In this document: one piece after another, positions 1 to 6,118 of the stretch
How positions within the stretch are numbered: position 1 is the stretch's first letter
Layout: every line of letters starts with the position of its first letter
Source: a virus
DNA length: 22,313 nt
IMG/VR virus record: IMGVR_UViG_3300038557_000064
Location: 1 to 22,313 of that record
Reading direction: 5' to 3' (one strand)
Notes under the pieces: generated by a model
Seen by the model: the letters and a program-made list of their open reading frames with translations, nothing else
Told to the model about the DNA's origin: nothing
The model's database searches: none
Program-made: the position numbers and the translations under genes

Positions 1-531
1 TCAGCCATACACAGCGCCAATCACCCGCCAGGGCACCACAATATGATCAATGCTCGAACTCTCCCTTACCAAGGGAGCGGCCTTACAACCGACAATTGCG
101 ACCTTTTTCAGCAGCCTGCTAGAGGTGTGCACCGAGGATCTACGAGGCGCTGAGCAGAACATCTCGCGTTGCTGGTCCCATACCAGGGACGCCGCCCGTC
201 CGATGCTCCGAAAGCCATCTCCCGGCGCGATGCTGCCGTCCAGAATCCCCTCAACGAGCTCCGGCGCGAGCAACGTTAGCTGTAGGATACGGCCAAGGTA
301 GCCCCGATCGATTCGCTCTGCCGCTGCTATGTCCGTTACTGATGCATGCCGTCCCTCTTCGAGCAGCCGCTGGTATCGAAACGCCCGTGCCAGCGCCTTT
401 ACCAACGCCGGATCGGCACGCGTCGTGAGCGGCGCCACGCCATCGGTCATCGGCGTGACAACGGTCTTCCGGCCCGGCCGGTGCCTGATGGCCAGCGGCA
501 CCCGGACCGTGATGCTGGTGGCGGCCGTCAT
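1..531 (-). CDS. Small HTH protein of the serine-recombinase module, with an unusual C-terminus
   Basis: The ATG at 529-531 overlaps the recombinase stop (ATGA), giving 176 aa; the open frame runs on upstream to 696, but that part lies under the recombinase gene. The stop is the first three bases of the window. Residues about 63-88 (ASVTDIAAAERIDRGYLGRI) look like a ParB/KorB-type helix-turn-helix. The preceding ADPALVKALARAFRYQRLLE is typical of the small protein that follows DUF2924 and recombinase genes in alphaproteobacteria. In that family, as I remember it, the chain ends soon after a W-x-x-QR segment. Here VWDQQR (about residues 117-122) is followed by about 55 residues that do not look conserved. 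The role is unknown; a DNA-binding accessory or directionality factor is plausible. The tail may reflect a frameshift, a lost stop or an element boundary. Confidence 0.75.
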   Translation of the reverse strand: MTAATSITVRVPLAIRHRPGRKTVVTPMTDGVAPLTTRADPALVKALARAFRYQRLLEEGRHASVTDIAAAERIDRGYLGRILQLTLLAPELVEGILDGSIAPGDGFRSIGRAASLVWDQQREMFCSAPRRSSVHTSSRLLKKVAIVGCKAAPLVRESSSIDHIVVPWRVIGAVYG

Positions 532-1880
532 GCCGCTGCCCTCAGGGCAGCCGGCGCGATAGCAGTGAGATCGCGGACGAGGCCGCCCAGCCCATCCAGC
601 CGCAGGCGAATGTCCGCGCCGGCAGGGCCGACCACCACCCGCTCCACCAGCGACCGCACGATCCGCGCCTGCTCCGCCGGAAATAGGTGCTCCCAAAGCG
701 GGTCGAGCCGATGGAGCGCGTCCTGGGTCTCGCCCTCTGTCAGGTCCGGCGCGTCCTTGCGCGCCGCCCGCCAGGTGCCGAGCACGATCTCCGGCTGCCG
801 CAGCAGAGCCCGCACCTGATCGACCACCGCCGCCTCGATCTCGGCCGCCGAGACCCGGCGCACGATGCTGGCGTCGCCGGCCGCATCACCCTTCAGGACC
901 CGCTGGGCCACGTAGTAGCGGTAGAGGCGCCCATTCTTTCGGGCGTGGGTCGGCGACAATGCCCGGCCATCCACCCCAAAGATCAGCCCCTTCAGCAGCG
1001 CCGGCGTCTGGGCTCGGTTCTGGTTGGCGCGGACCCGTGGGCTGACCTGCAGCACGGCATGGGCCCGATCCCATAGCTCCCGCGGGACGATCCCTTGGTG
1101 CTCGCCGGGATAGACCTGCCCCTTGTGCGCGGCCTCGCCAACGTAGGTGCGGTTGTTCAGCAGCTTGTAGACATCGCCCTTATCCAGCGGTCGCCCGGCC
1201 TTGCTGGTGAGGCCCTCCTCACGAAGGCGGTTCACCGTCTCCATGCCCGAGCCCGTCTCGACGAAGATCTCGAACACGCGACGCACCCGCGGTGCCTCGT
1301 CCTCATTCACGATCAGCTTGCGGGCCACCACGTCGTAGCCGAGCGGCACCTTGCCCCCCATCCACATGCCCCGCGCACGGGAGGCGGCGAATTTGTCGCG
1401 GATGCGCTCGCCAATGACCTCACGTTCGAACTGGGCAAAGCTGAGCAGGATGTTCAGCGTCAGCCGGCCCATGCTGGTGGTCGTGTTGAACGACTGCGTG
1501 ACGGAAACGAAGGTCACGCCGTGCGCGTCCATCACCTCGACCAGCTTGGCGAAATCCATGAGGGAGCGGGAAAGCCTGTCGATCTTGTAGACCACAATCA
1601 CATCGACGAGGTCGGCCTGGATGTCGCGCAGCAGGCGTTGCAGCGCCGGCCGCTCCAGCGTGCCGCCGGAGAACCCGCCATCGTCGTAGCGGTCGCGCAC
1701 CAGGACCCAACCTTCGGCGCGCTGGCTGGCGATGTACGCCTCGCACGCGTCCCGCTGCGCGTCGAGGGTGTTAAATTCCTTCTCCAGCCCTTCGTCGGTC
1801 GATTTGCGCGTGTAGACCGCGCAGCGCAGCTTCTTCGTCGTCGCCGGCATGGCCGGCTCGATAGGGGCGCGGCGGGTCAT
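528..1880 (-). CDS. Large serine recombinase (resolvase/integrase family)
   Basis: 450 aa. The N-terminal resolvase domain is clear: AVYTRKSTDEGLEKEFNTL carries the nucleophile (Ser27 in this start), followed by YDDGGFSGGTLERPALQRLL and KIDRLSRS with the active-site arginines. Residues about 170-280 are the recombinase DNA-binding domain (GMWMGGKVPLGYDV, then LLNNRTYVGEA). A C-terminal zinc-ribbon/coiled region is short, so the protein is at the small end for large serine recombinases. The first ATG overlaps the upstream DUF2924 stop (ATGA); an internal Met at residue 11 is an alternative start. It catalyses conservative site-specific DNA exchange through a 5'-phosphoserine intermediate and is the likely integrase/excisionase of this element. 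In this gene neighbourhood it could also be a resident alphaproteobacterial recombinase co-opted by the phage. Confidence 0.93.
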   Translation of the reverse strand: MTRRAPIEPAMPATTKKLRCAVYTRKSTDEGLEKEFNTLDAQRDACEAYIASQRAEGWVLVRDRYDDGGFSGGTLERPALQRLLRDIQADLVDVIVVYKIDRLSRSLMDFAKLVEVMDAHGVTFVSVTQSFNTTTSMGRLTLNILLSFAQFEREVIGERIRDKFAASRARGMWMGGKVPLGYDVVARKLIVNEDEAPRVRRVFEIFVETGSGMETVNRLREEGLTSKAGRPLDKGDVYKLLNNRTYVGEAAHKGQVYPGEHQGIVPRELWDRAHAVLQVSPRVRANQNRAQTPALLKGLIFGVDGRALSPTHARKNGRLYRYYVAQRVLKGDAAGDASIVRRVSAAEIEAAVVDQVRALLRQPEIVLGTWRAARKDAPDLTEGETQDALHRLDPLWEHLFPAEQARIVRSLVERVVVGPAGADIRLRLDGLGGLVRDLTAIAPAALRAAA

Positions 1881-2374
1881 GCGTCACCCCGCGCGCGCAG
1901 CCCGAAGAACGTCCAGCCGTTCCACCGCGTGCCGGTGATGTGGCGCGCGATGGCCGACAGCGACTGATAGGGCCGCCCCTCGAATTCGAAGTCGTTGATG
2001 CGCACCGTGACGACATGCTGCACGCCCTGCCATTCCCGGATCAGGCGCGTGCCGGCGAGCGGTCGGCTGTCGGCGCGGATGCGGCGCAGGACGACGTTGC
2101 CACCATCCAATTGCTCGCCGAGCGCCACGAGCCGGTCGACGGTCTCGGGCTTCAGCCCGCCATACGCGAGTTCCTGGATGCGGTACGCCAGCCGGCTCTA
2201 GATGTAGGCCCGGTTCCAAGGCGGCGGCTCCTTCCCGAATAGCTCTCGCCATTGGTCCTTCAGCGTGGCAGTGGGCGCCGCCTGCAGCGCGGCGAGCCGC
2301 GACAGCACCTGCGTCGGCGGGATCTTCGGGATGGTGGGCGCCGGCGCGGACGCGGCGGTGGATCGTCTGGTCAT
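1877..2374 (-). pseudogene. DUF2924 protein gene interrupted by an in-frame TAG
   Basis: Reading leftward from the ATG at 2372-2374, which overlaps the stop of the 71-aa gene, one frame encodes MTRRSTAASAPAPTIPKIPP, then LKDQWRELFGKEPPPWNRAYI. It then meets TAG at 2198-2200 and continues without a frame change as SRLAYRIQELAYGGLKPETV, RLIREWQGVQHVVTV and SLSAIARHITGTRWNGWTFFGLR to the stop at 1877-1879. These are the hallmark segments of DUF2924, which normally reads NRAY-(L/I)-E-SRLAYRIQELAYG, so TAG most simply replaces a GAG glutamate codon. Intact length would be 165 aa. Only the stop breaks it, so the event is recent, a sequencing error, or bypassed by readthrough. An internal ATG at 2126-2128 could still yield an 83-aa C-terminal fragment. 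DUF2924 genes regularly precede this recombinase type; their function is unknown. Confidence 0.88.
2198..2200 (-). other. In-frame amber codon in the DUF2924 gene
   Basis: On the minus strand the triplet is TAG, codon 59 counted from the ATG at 2372-2374 (174 bases, exactly 58 codons upstream). Both flanks remain in the same frame and both match the DUF2924 family. One base change, GAG to TAG, explains it. Confidence 0.85.
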
Positions 2375-2586
2375 GCGAGTCCCTTCCTGTTGGGGTTCGC
2401 ATGCAGGCGCTGCTTGGCGGTGGAGTGTAGGGGAACGTCTCCTACCCCCCGAGCTATCTCGGCATCGCGCGCTTCATCCTCGGCAGCGCGGCTGCGCAGC
2501 CGCACCAGGCCCCTGGCCAGGATGCCGCAGACCTCGCGGAGGTGCGGCGGGAGGTGAGCGTTCAGTCCCACGGGCGATGGCTTCAT
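2371..2586 (-). CDS. Small conserved protein of the DUF2924/recombinase module
   Basis: 71 aa, starting at ATG 2584-2586 and stopping in a 4-bp overlap with the DUF2924 start. The longer open frame to 2655 overlaps the 231-aa gene and lacks a reason to be used. The protein contains REVCGILARGLVRLRSRAAE followed by VPLHSTAKQRLHANPNRKG. I recognise this layout (an LA-x-CGILA-x-GL-RLR helix, then a basic tail) from short proteins encoded just upstream of DUF2924 genes. No function is known; the amphipathic helix and basic tail would suit a DNA- or protein-binding partner. Its start codon sits at the end of the 17-bp sequence that recurs, in the opposite orientation, at 5221-5237. Confidence 0.7.
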   Translation of the reverse strand: MKPSPVGLNAHLPPHLREVCGILARGLVRLRSRAAEDEARDAEIARGVGDVPLHSTAKQRLHANPNRKGLA

Positions 2587-2600
2587 ACTTAGCCCTACCC
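2584..2600 (-). repeat. 17-bp start-site repeat, left copy (opposite orientation)
   Basis: On the minus strand this reads GGGTAGGGCTAAGTATG, whose last three bases are the start codon of the 71-aa gene. The identical sequence, also ending in a start codon, occurs on the plus strand at 5221-5237. AGGG six bases before ATG may serve as a weak ribosome site. Confidence 0.85.
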
Positions 2601-2623
2601 GCCTCGGCAGCGATCCGTCCCAA

Positions 2624-3319
2624 TCAGGCGCGGCGGCGTTCCAACTGGGGCGCAATCCGCAGCCAGGGCTGGCTCAGCTTCTTCTTGATGGTGCTGGAGT
2701 CCGGATGCTCGCCACGATCAGCAAACCACGCCTCCATGCGGCGAACGTATTCCGCCAGCGTGGCCGGCGGGCCGTCCTGGAACATGCTGACCAATGCCTC
2801 GGCCCAGAAAGCGTCCCAGTCATAGCGTGGTGCTGCGCCGCGCGCGGCAGGTGGCAGCGCCACGGCAGCGGCTCCGCTGCCGGCCGTCGCCACACCCACC
2901 TCCTGCTCCGCCTCAAATCGCAAACGCTCGGCGTGCCGGACGACCAGCCGTTCGCGCGAAACCACGATCGTGCCCGCGTCATCGCCGCGCGCTTCAATAC
3001 TGATGTAGCGACCTGGCTCTGCCTTGAAGCTGCTGATCGTCTCGGACCCATTCATGAGGGTGGCCCAGGCCTGCGACTGGTGGAGATCTGCGGCGCCCGA
3101 GAGGTAGCTGCGCTCGTCCGGGATGTGGCACCAGTCCCGATCATTCACGTCCTCGATGCTGCCCTTCTCGACAGCGAGGCCCGCGACGACGACGGAGAGT
3201 GTGAGCTCATTGGCCGCGACGAAATTCGCCACGTCCAATTCCGTCACGCCCCAACGCTCACAGATCTCGGCCAGCCCATAGCAAGGCTTCCTCACAATTC
3301 GGCCGCCCACGACATTCAT
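2624..3319 (-). CDS. Hypothetical protein coupled to the XRE regulator
   Basis: 231 aa. The start overlaps the XRE stop (ATGA), so translation is probably coupled. The N-terminus (YGLAEICERWGVTELDVANF) resembles a short helix-turn-helix. The middle (ISIEARGDDAGTIVVSRERLVV) is predicted beta-rich. The C-terminus (DWDAFWAEALVSMF, PATLAEYVRRMEAWFADRGE, STIKKKLSQPW) is a segment I have seen in alphaproteobacterial phage and mobile-element proteins, where it looks like a small DNA-binding or replication-accessory module. I do not recognise a named family. The operon with ImmA/IrrE and XRE genes points to a role in lysogeny control or DNA binding; this is inference from position. Confidence 0.8.
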   Translation of the reverse strand: MNVVGGRIVRKPCYGLAEICERWGVTELDVANFVAANELTLSVVVAGLAVEKGSIEDVNDRDWCHIPDERSYLSGAADLHQSQAWATLMNGSETISSFKAEPGRYISIEARGDDAGTIVVSRERLVVRHAERLRFEAEQEVGVATAGSGAAAVALPPAARGAAPRYDWDAFWAEALVSMFQDGPPATLAEYVRRMEAWFADRGEHPDSSTIKKKLSQPWLRIAPQLERRRA

Positions 3320-3597
3320 CCCTTCCCGACAAAGCGCAACCGCCGATACGCCTGCACTACTTTCGCCATATCCTTCCGCATGTCCGGCGGCAGTCGCTGC
3401 GCCTCGACGAACAGATCATCCATCCGCACGCCGAGAATGGCGGCGGCGCGCTCTATCAGCTCGTCGCGGGGCGGGTTCTCCTGGTCGCGCTCAATGCGCG
3501 ACCAATAGGCCGCCGAGATTTCCAATCGCTCCGCGAAATCGTTCAACCCGATGCCGAGCGCAGTCCGTCGCTCGCGGATGACCGATCCAAAGCTCAC
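3316..3597 (-). CDS. XRE-family transcriptional regulator (repressor candidate)
   Basis: 93 aa, GTG start at 3595-3597 overlapping the stop of the metallopeptidase gene (GTGA). Residues about 5-65 form a lambda-Cro/C1-type helix-turn-helix: IRERRTALGIGLNDFAERLE then ISAAYWSRIERDQENPPRDE. The remaining C-terminal helix (PPDMRKDMAKVVQAYRRLRF) probably dimerises. With the adjacent ImmA/IrrE-like gene this makes the classical pair in which the metallopeptidase cleaves or inactivates the repressor under stress and releases the element. The nearby palindromes at 4469-4484 and 4505-4546 are the natural operator candidates. The protein is short compared with phage CI repressors and has no peptidase domain of its own. 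Confidence 0.88.
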   Translation of the reverse strand: MSFGSVIRERRTALGIGLNDFAERLEISAAYWSRIERDQENPPRDELIERAAAILGVRMDDLFVEAQRLPPDMRKDMAKVVQAYRRLRFVGKG

Positions 3598-4370
3598 CGT
3601 CGCTCTCCTTGCACCAGGCCGTAGCGGCTCAGCCGCACGGCGATAAATCGCTCTGACACCCCGAAGTCGCCGGCCAGCGCGGCGATCACGCCCTCGATCA
3701 CCTCGGGCGGGTTGTCGGCGGCCAAGATGCGGCTGCCCTGCCGTCCCCGATGCGGCGCATGGACCGTGCGCAGCCGCTCCGACCGCGCGTGCACCAGCAT
3801 GCGCAGATGGAGCTGCACCGGGGGAGCGAGTAGCGCACCCATGAATTCATTCGCCCGACGCTCGGAGGCCGCTGTGGTCCGGTCGAGTAGCGCGCTCGGG
3901 CCCGCAGTCACCGAGCGATAGCGCCGTGCCGGCGTGCCGAGTGCCACAGGCACATCGAACACCACGTGGCCCAGCTCGTGCGCCGCGGTGCTGACTGCCA
4001 GGTCCGGCCGGCCGGCCACCATGCGCGCATTCACCGAGACCAGCGCCGTGCCGGGCATGTCGGGATCCGTCTCGCAGACGCCGAGCACCGCCTCTCCGGT
4101 ACCATCATGCACGGGATGGTCGAGTTCCCAGGCGACCAGGATGGCCCGGCCATTCGCCGACACCGTCCGCGTGGCGCCGACCAGTGCGGCGAGCGGAAGC
4201 GCGAATCCACCAGGCTCCGTCATGGCCTGGCGGCGCACCTGCGCCGCGACTGCCCATAGGGTCTGGGCCGACAACGGCCGAGGCGCGCCCGAGGCGGCGT
4301 GATGCGGGTACTCAACGGTGATGGACATGCCGGGATCATGACGAATTGCTGTGCGATTGGTCAACAGCAT
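3594..4370 (-). CDS. ImmA/IrrE-family zinc metallopeptidase
   Basis: 258 aa. The zinc motif is intact: TAAHELGHVVFD places HExxH at residues 131-135, and the third-ligand helix ERRANEFMGALLAPP supplies Glu170. The C-terminus (IAALAGDFGVSERFIAVRLSRYGLV) is the usual winged-helix-like tail of the family. It is the first gene of the leftward operon and overlaps the XRE start. Proteins of this family cleave XRE-type repressors such as ImmR, or DdrO in Deinococcus. The ATG at 4368-4370 has a good GGAAGGG site six bases upstream. An internal ATG at 4326-4328 (MSITVEYPHH) starts the more typical N-terminus and is a credible alternative. The unusually long N-terminal part before HExxH is noted. Confidence 0.9.
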   Translation of the reverse strand: MLLTNRTAIRHDPGMSITVEYPHHAASGAPRPLSAQTLWAVAAQVRRQAMTEPGGFALPLAALVGATRTVSANGRAILVAWELDHPVHDGTGEAVLGVCETDPDMPGTALVSVNARMVAGRPDLAVSTAAHELGHVVFDVPVALGTPARRYRSVTAGPSALLDRTTAASERRANEFMGALLAPPVQLHLRMLVHARSERLRTVHAPHRGRQGSRILAADNPPEVIEGVIAALAGDFGVSERFIAVRLSRYGLVQGERR

Positions 4371-4468
4371 TGTTCCCTTCCTGTTCGCCTATCCCCGATA
4401 TCCACAGACGACCGGGTGAGGGAGCAGTTCCCGCATGGGTGGGGCGGAAATCGCCGGGCTATCCATCT

Positions 4469-4484
4469 GATTTCCGACGAAATC
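4469..4484. promoter_or_regulatory. Dyad GATTTC-n4-GAAATC, operator candidate
   Basis: Perfect 6-bp arms (4469-4474 and 4479-4484) separated by CGAC, four bases upstream of TATAAG. Size and symmetry fit a dimeric XRE-type operator. Binding is not demonstrated. Confidence 0.45.
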
Positions 4485-4504
4485 GGCTATAAGTCGCTGA
4501 TTTA

Positions 4505-4546
4505 GCAATGGGGAATAAATCCCAGGCCACTTCAATTCCCCATTGC
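4505..4546. promoter_or_regulatory. 12-bp perfect inverted repeat, operator candidate
   Basis: GCAATGGGGAAT at 4505-4516 is the exact reverse complement of ATTCCCCATTGC at 4535-4546, with an 18-bp spacer. The centre-to-centre distance is about three helical turns, compatible with two repressor dimers or a looped site. It lies in the divergent gap, about 80 bp upstream of the sigma-like gene. Without a U tract it is unlikely to be a terminator. Confidence 0.55.
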
Positions 4547-4625
4547 GCCCCATTCCGCCTCTCCGCCCCGGCAGGTCGTGTGGTTGTTTCTGGACGTCAT
4601 AACCTTCCTCCAGGAGCCGCGCCCG

Positions 4626-5201
4626 ATGCCCACCGAGCTTTCCCTCGCCGATCTCGACGTCGTTCACCCCCTTGCTGAGCGCTACGCGCGTCGCCTCTGC
4701 CGGACCTTGGGGCGGCCCGGCCATGAGCAGGAGGACATGGAGCAGGACATGCTGCTCGACCTCCTGGCGCGGTTGCCCGGCTTCGATCCGGCGCGCGGGA
4801 CGTTGGCGGCCTTCGCCACGGTCTGCTTCCAGCATCGCGCATCACGTCTCGCCACCCGGCTTCGCCGCGAGAAGCGCGAACGGCACGAGGCGTCGCTCGA
4901 CGACGCGGTGCCAGGCCAGGAGGAAGAGCTGACGCTCGCCGACATCATCCCCGAATCAGAGGGGTATTCGGCGTGGTGCGGCCAGCAGACCGACGCGGTG
5001 GCCGCGCTGGAGCGCCGCCTCGACCTGGATCGCGCCGGCGCCGTCCTGGACCAGCGCGACCACAGCATCTGCGCAGCCCTGACGCAGTGCACGCCGCACG
5101 AACTCGGCCAGCAGGGTCCCCTGCCGCGGTCGGTCCTCTACCGCCGCATCAGGGAAATGCGCCTGCGGCTGCTCGCCGGTGGCATCGCCGCGGCGGCCTG
5201 A
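4626..5201 (+). CDS. Small sigma-70-like protein, first gene of the early operon
   Basis: 191 aa from ATG 4626, chosen because AGGAG (4612-4616) lies nine bases upstream; the frame is open back to 4578. Residues about 33-92 resemble sigma region 2: HEQEDMEQDMLLDLLARLPG, FDPARGTLAAFATVCFQHRA, then basic RLRREKRERHEASLDD. Residues about 135-185 (RDHSICAALTQCTPHEL, LPRSVLYRRIREMRLRL) look like a region 4 helix-turn-helix. Known sigma-like phage proteins redirect host RNA polymerase to element promoters. As the first rightward gene after the control region, it may drive the early or late genes. The region 4 part is loosely conserved, so an antiterminator or a plain DNA-binding protein is the alternative. 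Confidence 0.68.
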   Translation: MPTELSLADLDVVHPLAERYARRLCRTLGRPGHEQEDMEQDMLLDLLARLPGFDPARGTLAAFATVCFQHRASRLATRLRREKRERHEASLDDAVPGQEEELTLADIIPESEGYSAWCGQQTDAVAALERRLDLDRAGAVLDQRDHSICAALTQCTPHELGQQGPLPRSVLYRRIREMRLRLLAGGIAAAA

Positions 5202-5220
5202 GACGCATCGGCGAGGGGCT

Positions 5221-5237
5221 GGGTAGGGCTAAGTATG
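5221..5237 (+). repeat. 17-bp start-site repeat, right copy
   Basis: GGGTAGGGCTAAGTATG, ending in the start codon of the 113-aa gene, is identical to the minus-strand copy at 2584-2600. The pair forms an inverted repeat around 2.6 kb that contains the whole control region and the XRE/ImmA and sigma-like genes. Confidence 0.85.
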
Positions 5238-5576
5238 GACACCAACATCACCGACATCCGCGCAGTGTCGAAGCCTCTCACCGAGGCGTCTCTCTGCACC
5301 TGGCTGGGCGCCGCGGCTCCCGGCGACAGCATCACCTACCACCGCGGCGCGCTCGCCCGGCAGGTCTGCCCGCAGTTGCAGTGCCTGCCCGAGCAGGAGC
5401 GCACTGCGCTGCAGCGCCTGGCGGCCCGCGCCTGGAAGCTCGCCGAGCTCGGCCTGGCCGACATCGTGCAGCGCCGCCACGGCTATGAGGACTACGCCTA
5501 CATCCTCGTCGCCCGGCGCCGGCCGCGTCGCTATGCGTCGTCCATCCTCCACCTGCTGCTCGTGGAGGCCGCGTGA
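5235..5576 (+). CDS. Hypothetical early phage protein, 113 aa
   Basis: The start ATG 5235 is the last codon of the 17-bp repeat. The protein begins MDTNITDIRAVSKPLTEASL and carries LCTWLGAAAPGDSITYHRGA, LPEQERTALQRLAARAWKLA and ADIVQRRHGYEDYAYILVAR. The pattern of a beta segment followed by a helix-turn-helix-like part would suit a small winged-helix DNA-binding protein. I do not recognise a named family. It is followed by a one-base overlap (TGATG) with the next gene, so it belongs to the early operon. Codon use matches the neighbours. Confidence 0.75.
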   Translation: MDTNITDIRAVSKPLTEASLCTWLGAAAPGDSITYHRGALARQVCPQLQCLPEQERTALQRLAARAWKLAELGLADIVQRRHGYEDYAYILVARRRPRRYASSILHLLLVEAA

Positions 5577-6118
5577 TGGACGCGCCCCGCACCAACCGCC
5601 CTACGCTCGACGCGCTGCGGCACATGCCGGTGAGCGACGTCATAGCGCTCCCCGCCGAGCATCTGGCGCTGCTGCAGACCGATGCGCGCGAGGCGCTGGA
5701 CGCCGCCAAGCGCATGCAGGACTGGATCGAGGCCGCGATCGCGCTCCGCTATGAGCAGCGCGCCATCGGCGCCCGTGCCGCGGCCGGCAAGGACACAGGC
5801 ACGGTCCGCTTCCAGGACGGTACCGTGGAGATCGCCGTCGATCTGCCGAAGAAGGTGGAATGGGACCAGGCACGGCTCGCCGCGCTGTCGGAGCAGATCC
5901 GCGCCTGCGGCGAGGACCCCGGCCAGTACGTCGAGGTCAGCTTCAAGGTCTCGGAGCGGGCCTACACCGCCTGGCCGGAGCGCATTCGCGCCGCCTTCGA
6001 GCCGGCCCGCACCGTGCGCACAGGTCGCGCCACCTATCGCCTCGCCATCATGTCGGAGACCGCGCGGCGGGACAGCCCACATGCCGGCGCGCTCTATCCT
6101 TTGCGGGGGGCTCTCTGA
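5576..6118 (+). CDS. Hypothetical early phage protein, 180 aa
   Basis: I start at ATG 5576, which shares its A with the upstream TGA; GTG 5573 would add one residue. The first half (LPAEHLALLQTDAREALDAA, KRMQDWIEAAIALRYEQRAI) is strongly helical and probably coiled coil. The second half (GTVRFQDGTVEIAVDLPKKV, EWDQARLAALSEQIRACGED, YVEVSFKVSERAYTAWPERI) looks like a compact alpha/beta domain. Proteins of this shape often sit just before the RecA-like ATPase gene in alphaproteobacterial phages and may support recombination or replication, but I cannot name a family. The stop overlaps the next start (TGATG), implying coupled translation. Confidence 0.78.
   Translation: MDAPRTNRPTLDALRHMPVSDVIALPAEHLALLQTDAREALDAAKRMQDWIEAAIALRYEQRAIGARAAAGKDTGTVRFQDGTVEIAVDLPKKVEWDQARLAALSEQIRACGEDPGQYVEVSFKVSERAYTAWPERIRAAFEPARTVRTGRATYRLAIMSETARRDSPHAGALYPLRGAL

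Larger units (their letters stand above)
4371..4625. promoter_or_regulatory. Divergent control region between the lysogeny-type and early operons
   Basis: This 255-bp non-coding gap separates the leftward ImmA/XRE operon from the rightward sigma-like gene, so both promoters should lie here or just inside the first genes. It is locally AT-richer than its surroundings (ATCTGATTTCC, GCTATAAGTCG, GAATAAAT). It holds the palindromes listed separately and an AGGAG ribosome site at 4612-4616. TATAAG at 4488-4493 is a possible -10 box, but I find no convincing -35 partner. Promoters are therefore inferred from layout, not read directly. Confidence 0.6.

Noticed and set aside
61-77. CTCCCTT-n3-AAGGGAG hairpin as a terminator
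   Set aside because: It lies inside the reading frame and no T tract follows on either strand; kept only as a note in the finding on the odd C-terminus.
4398-4406. DnaA-box-like ATATCCACA in the control region
   Set aside because: One mismatch to the consensus and only a single copy; no cluster or AT-rich unwinding zone.
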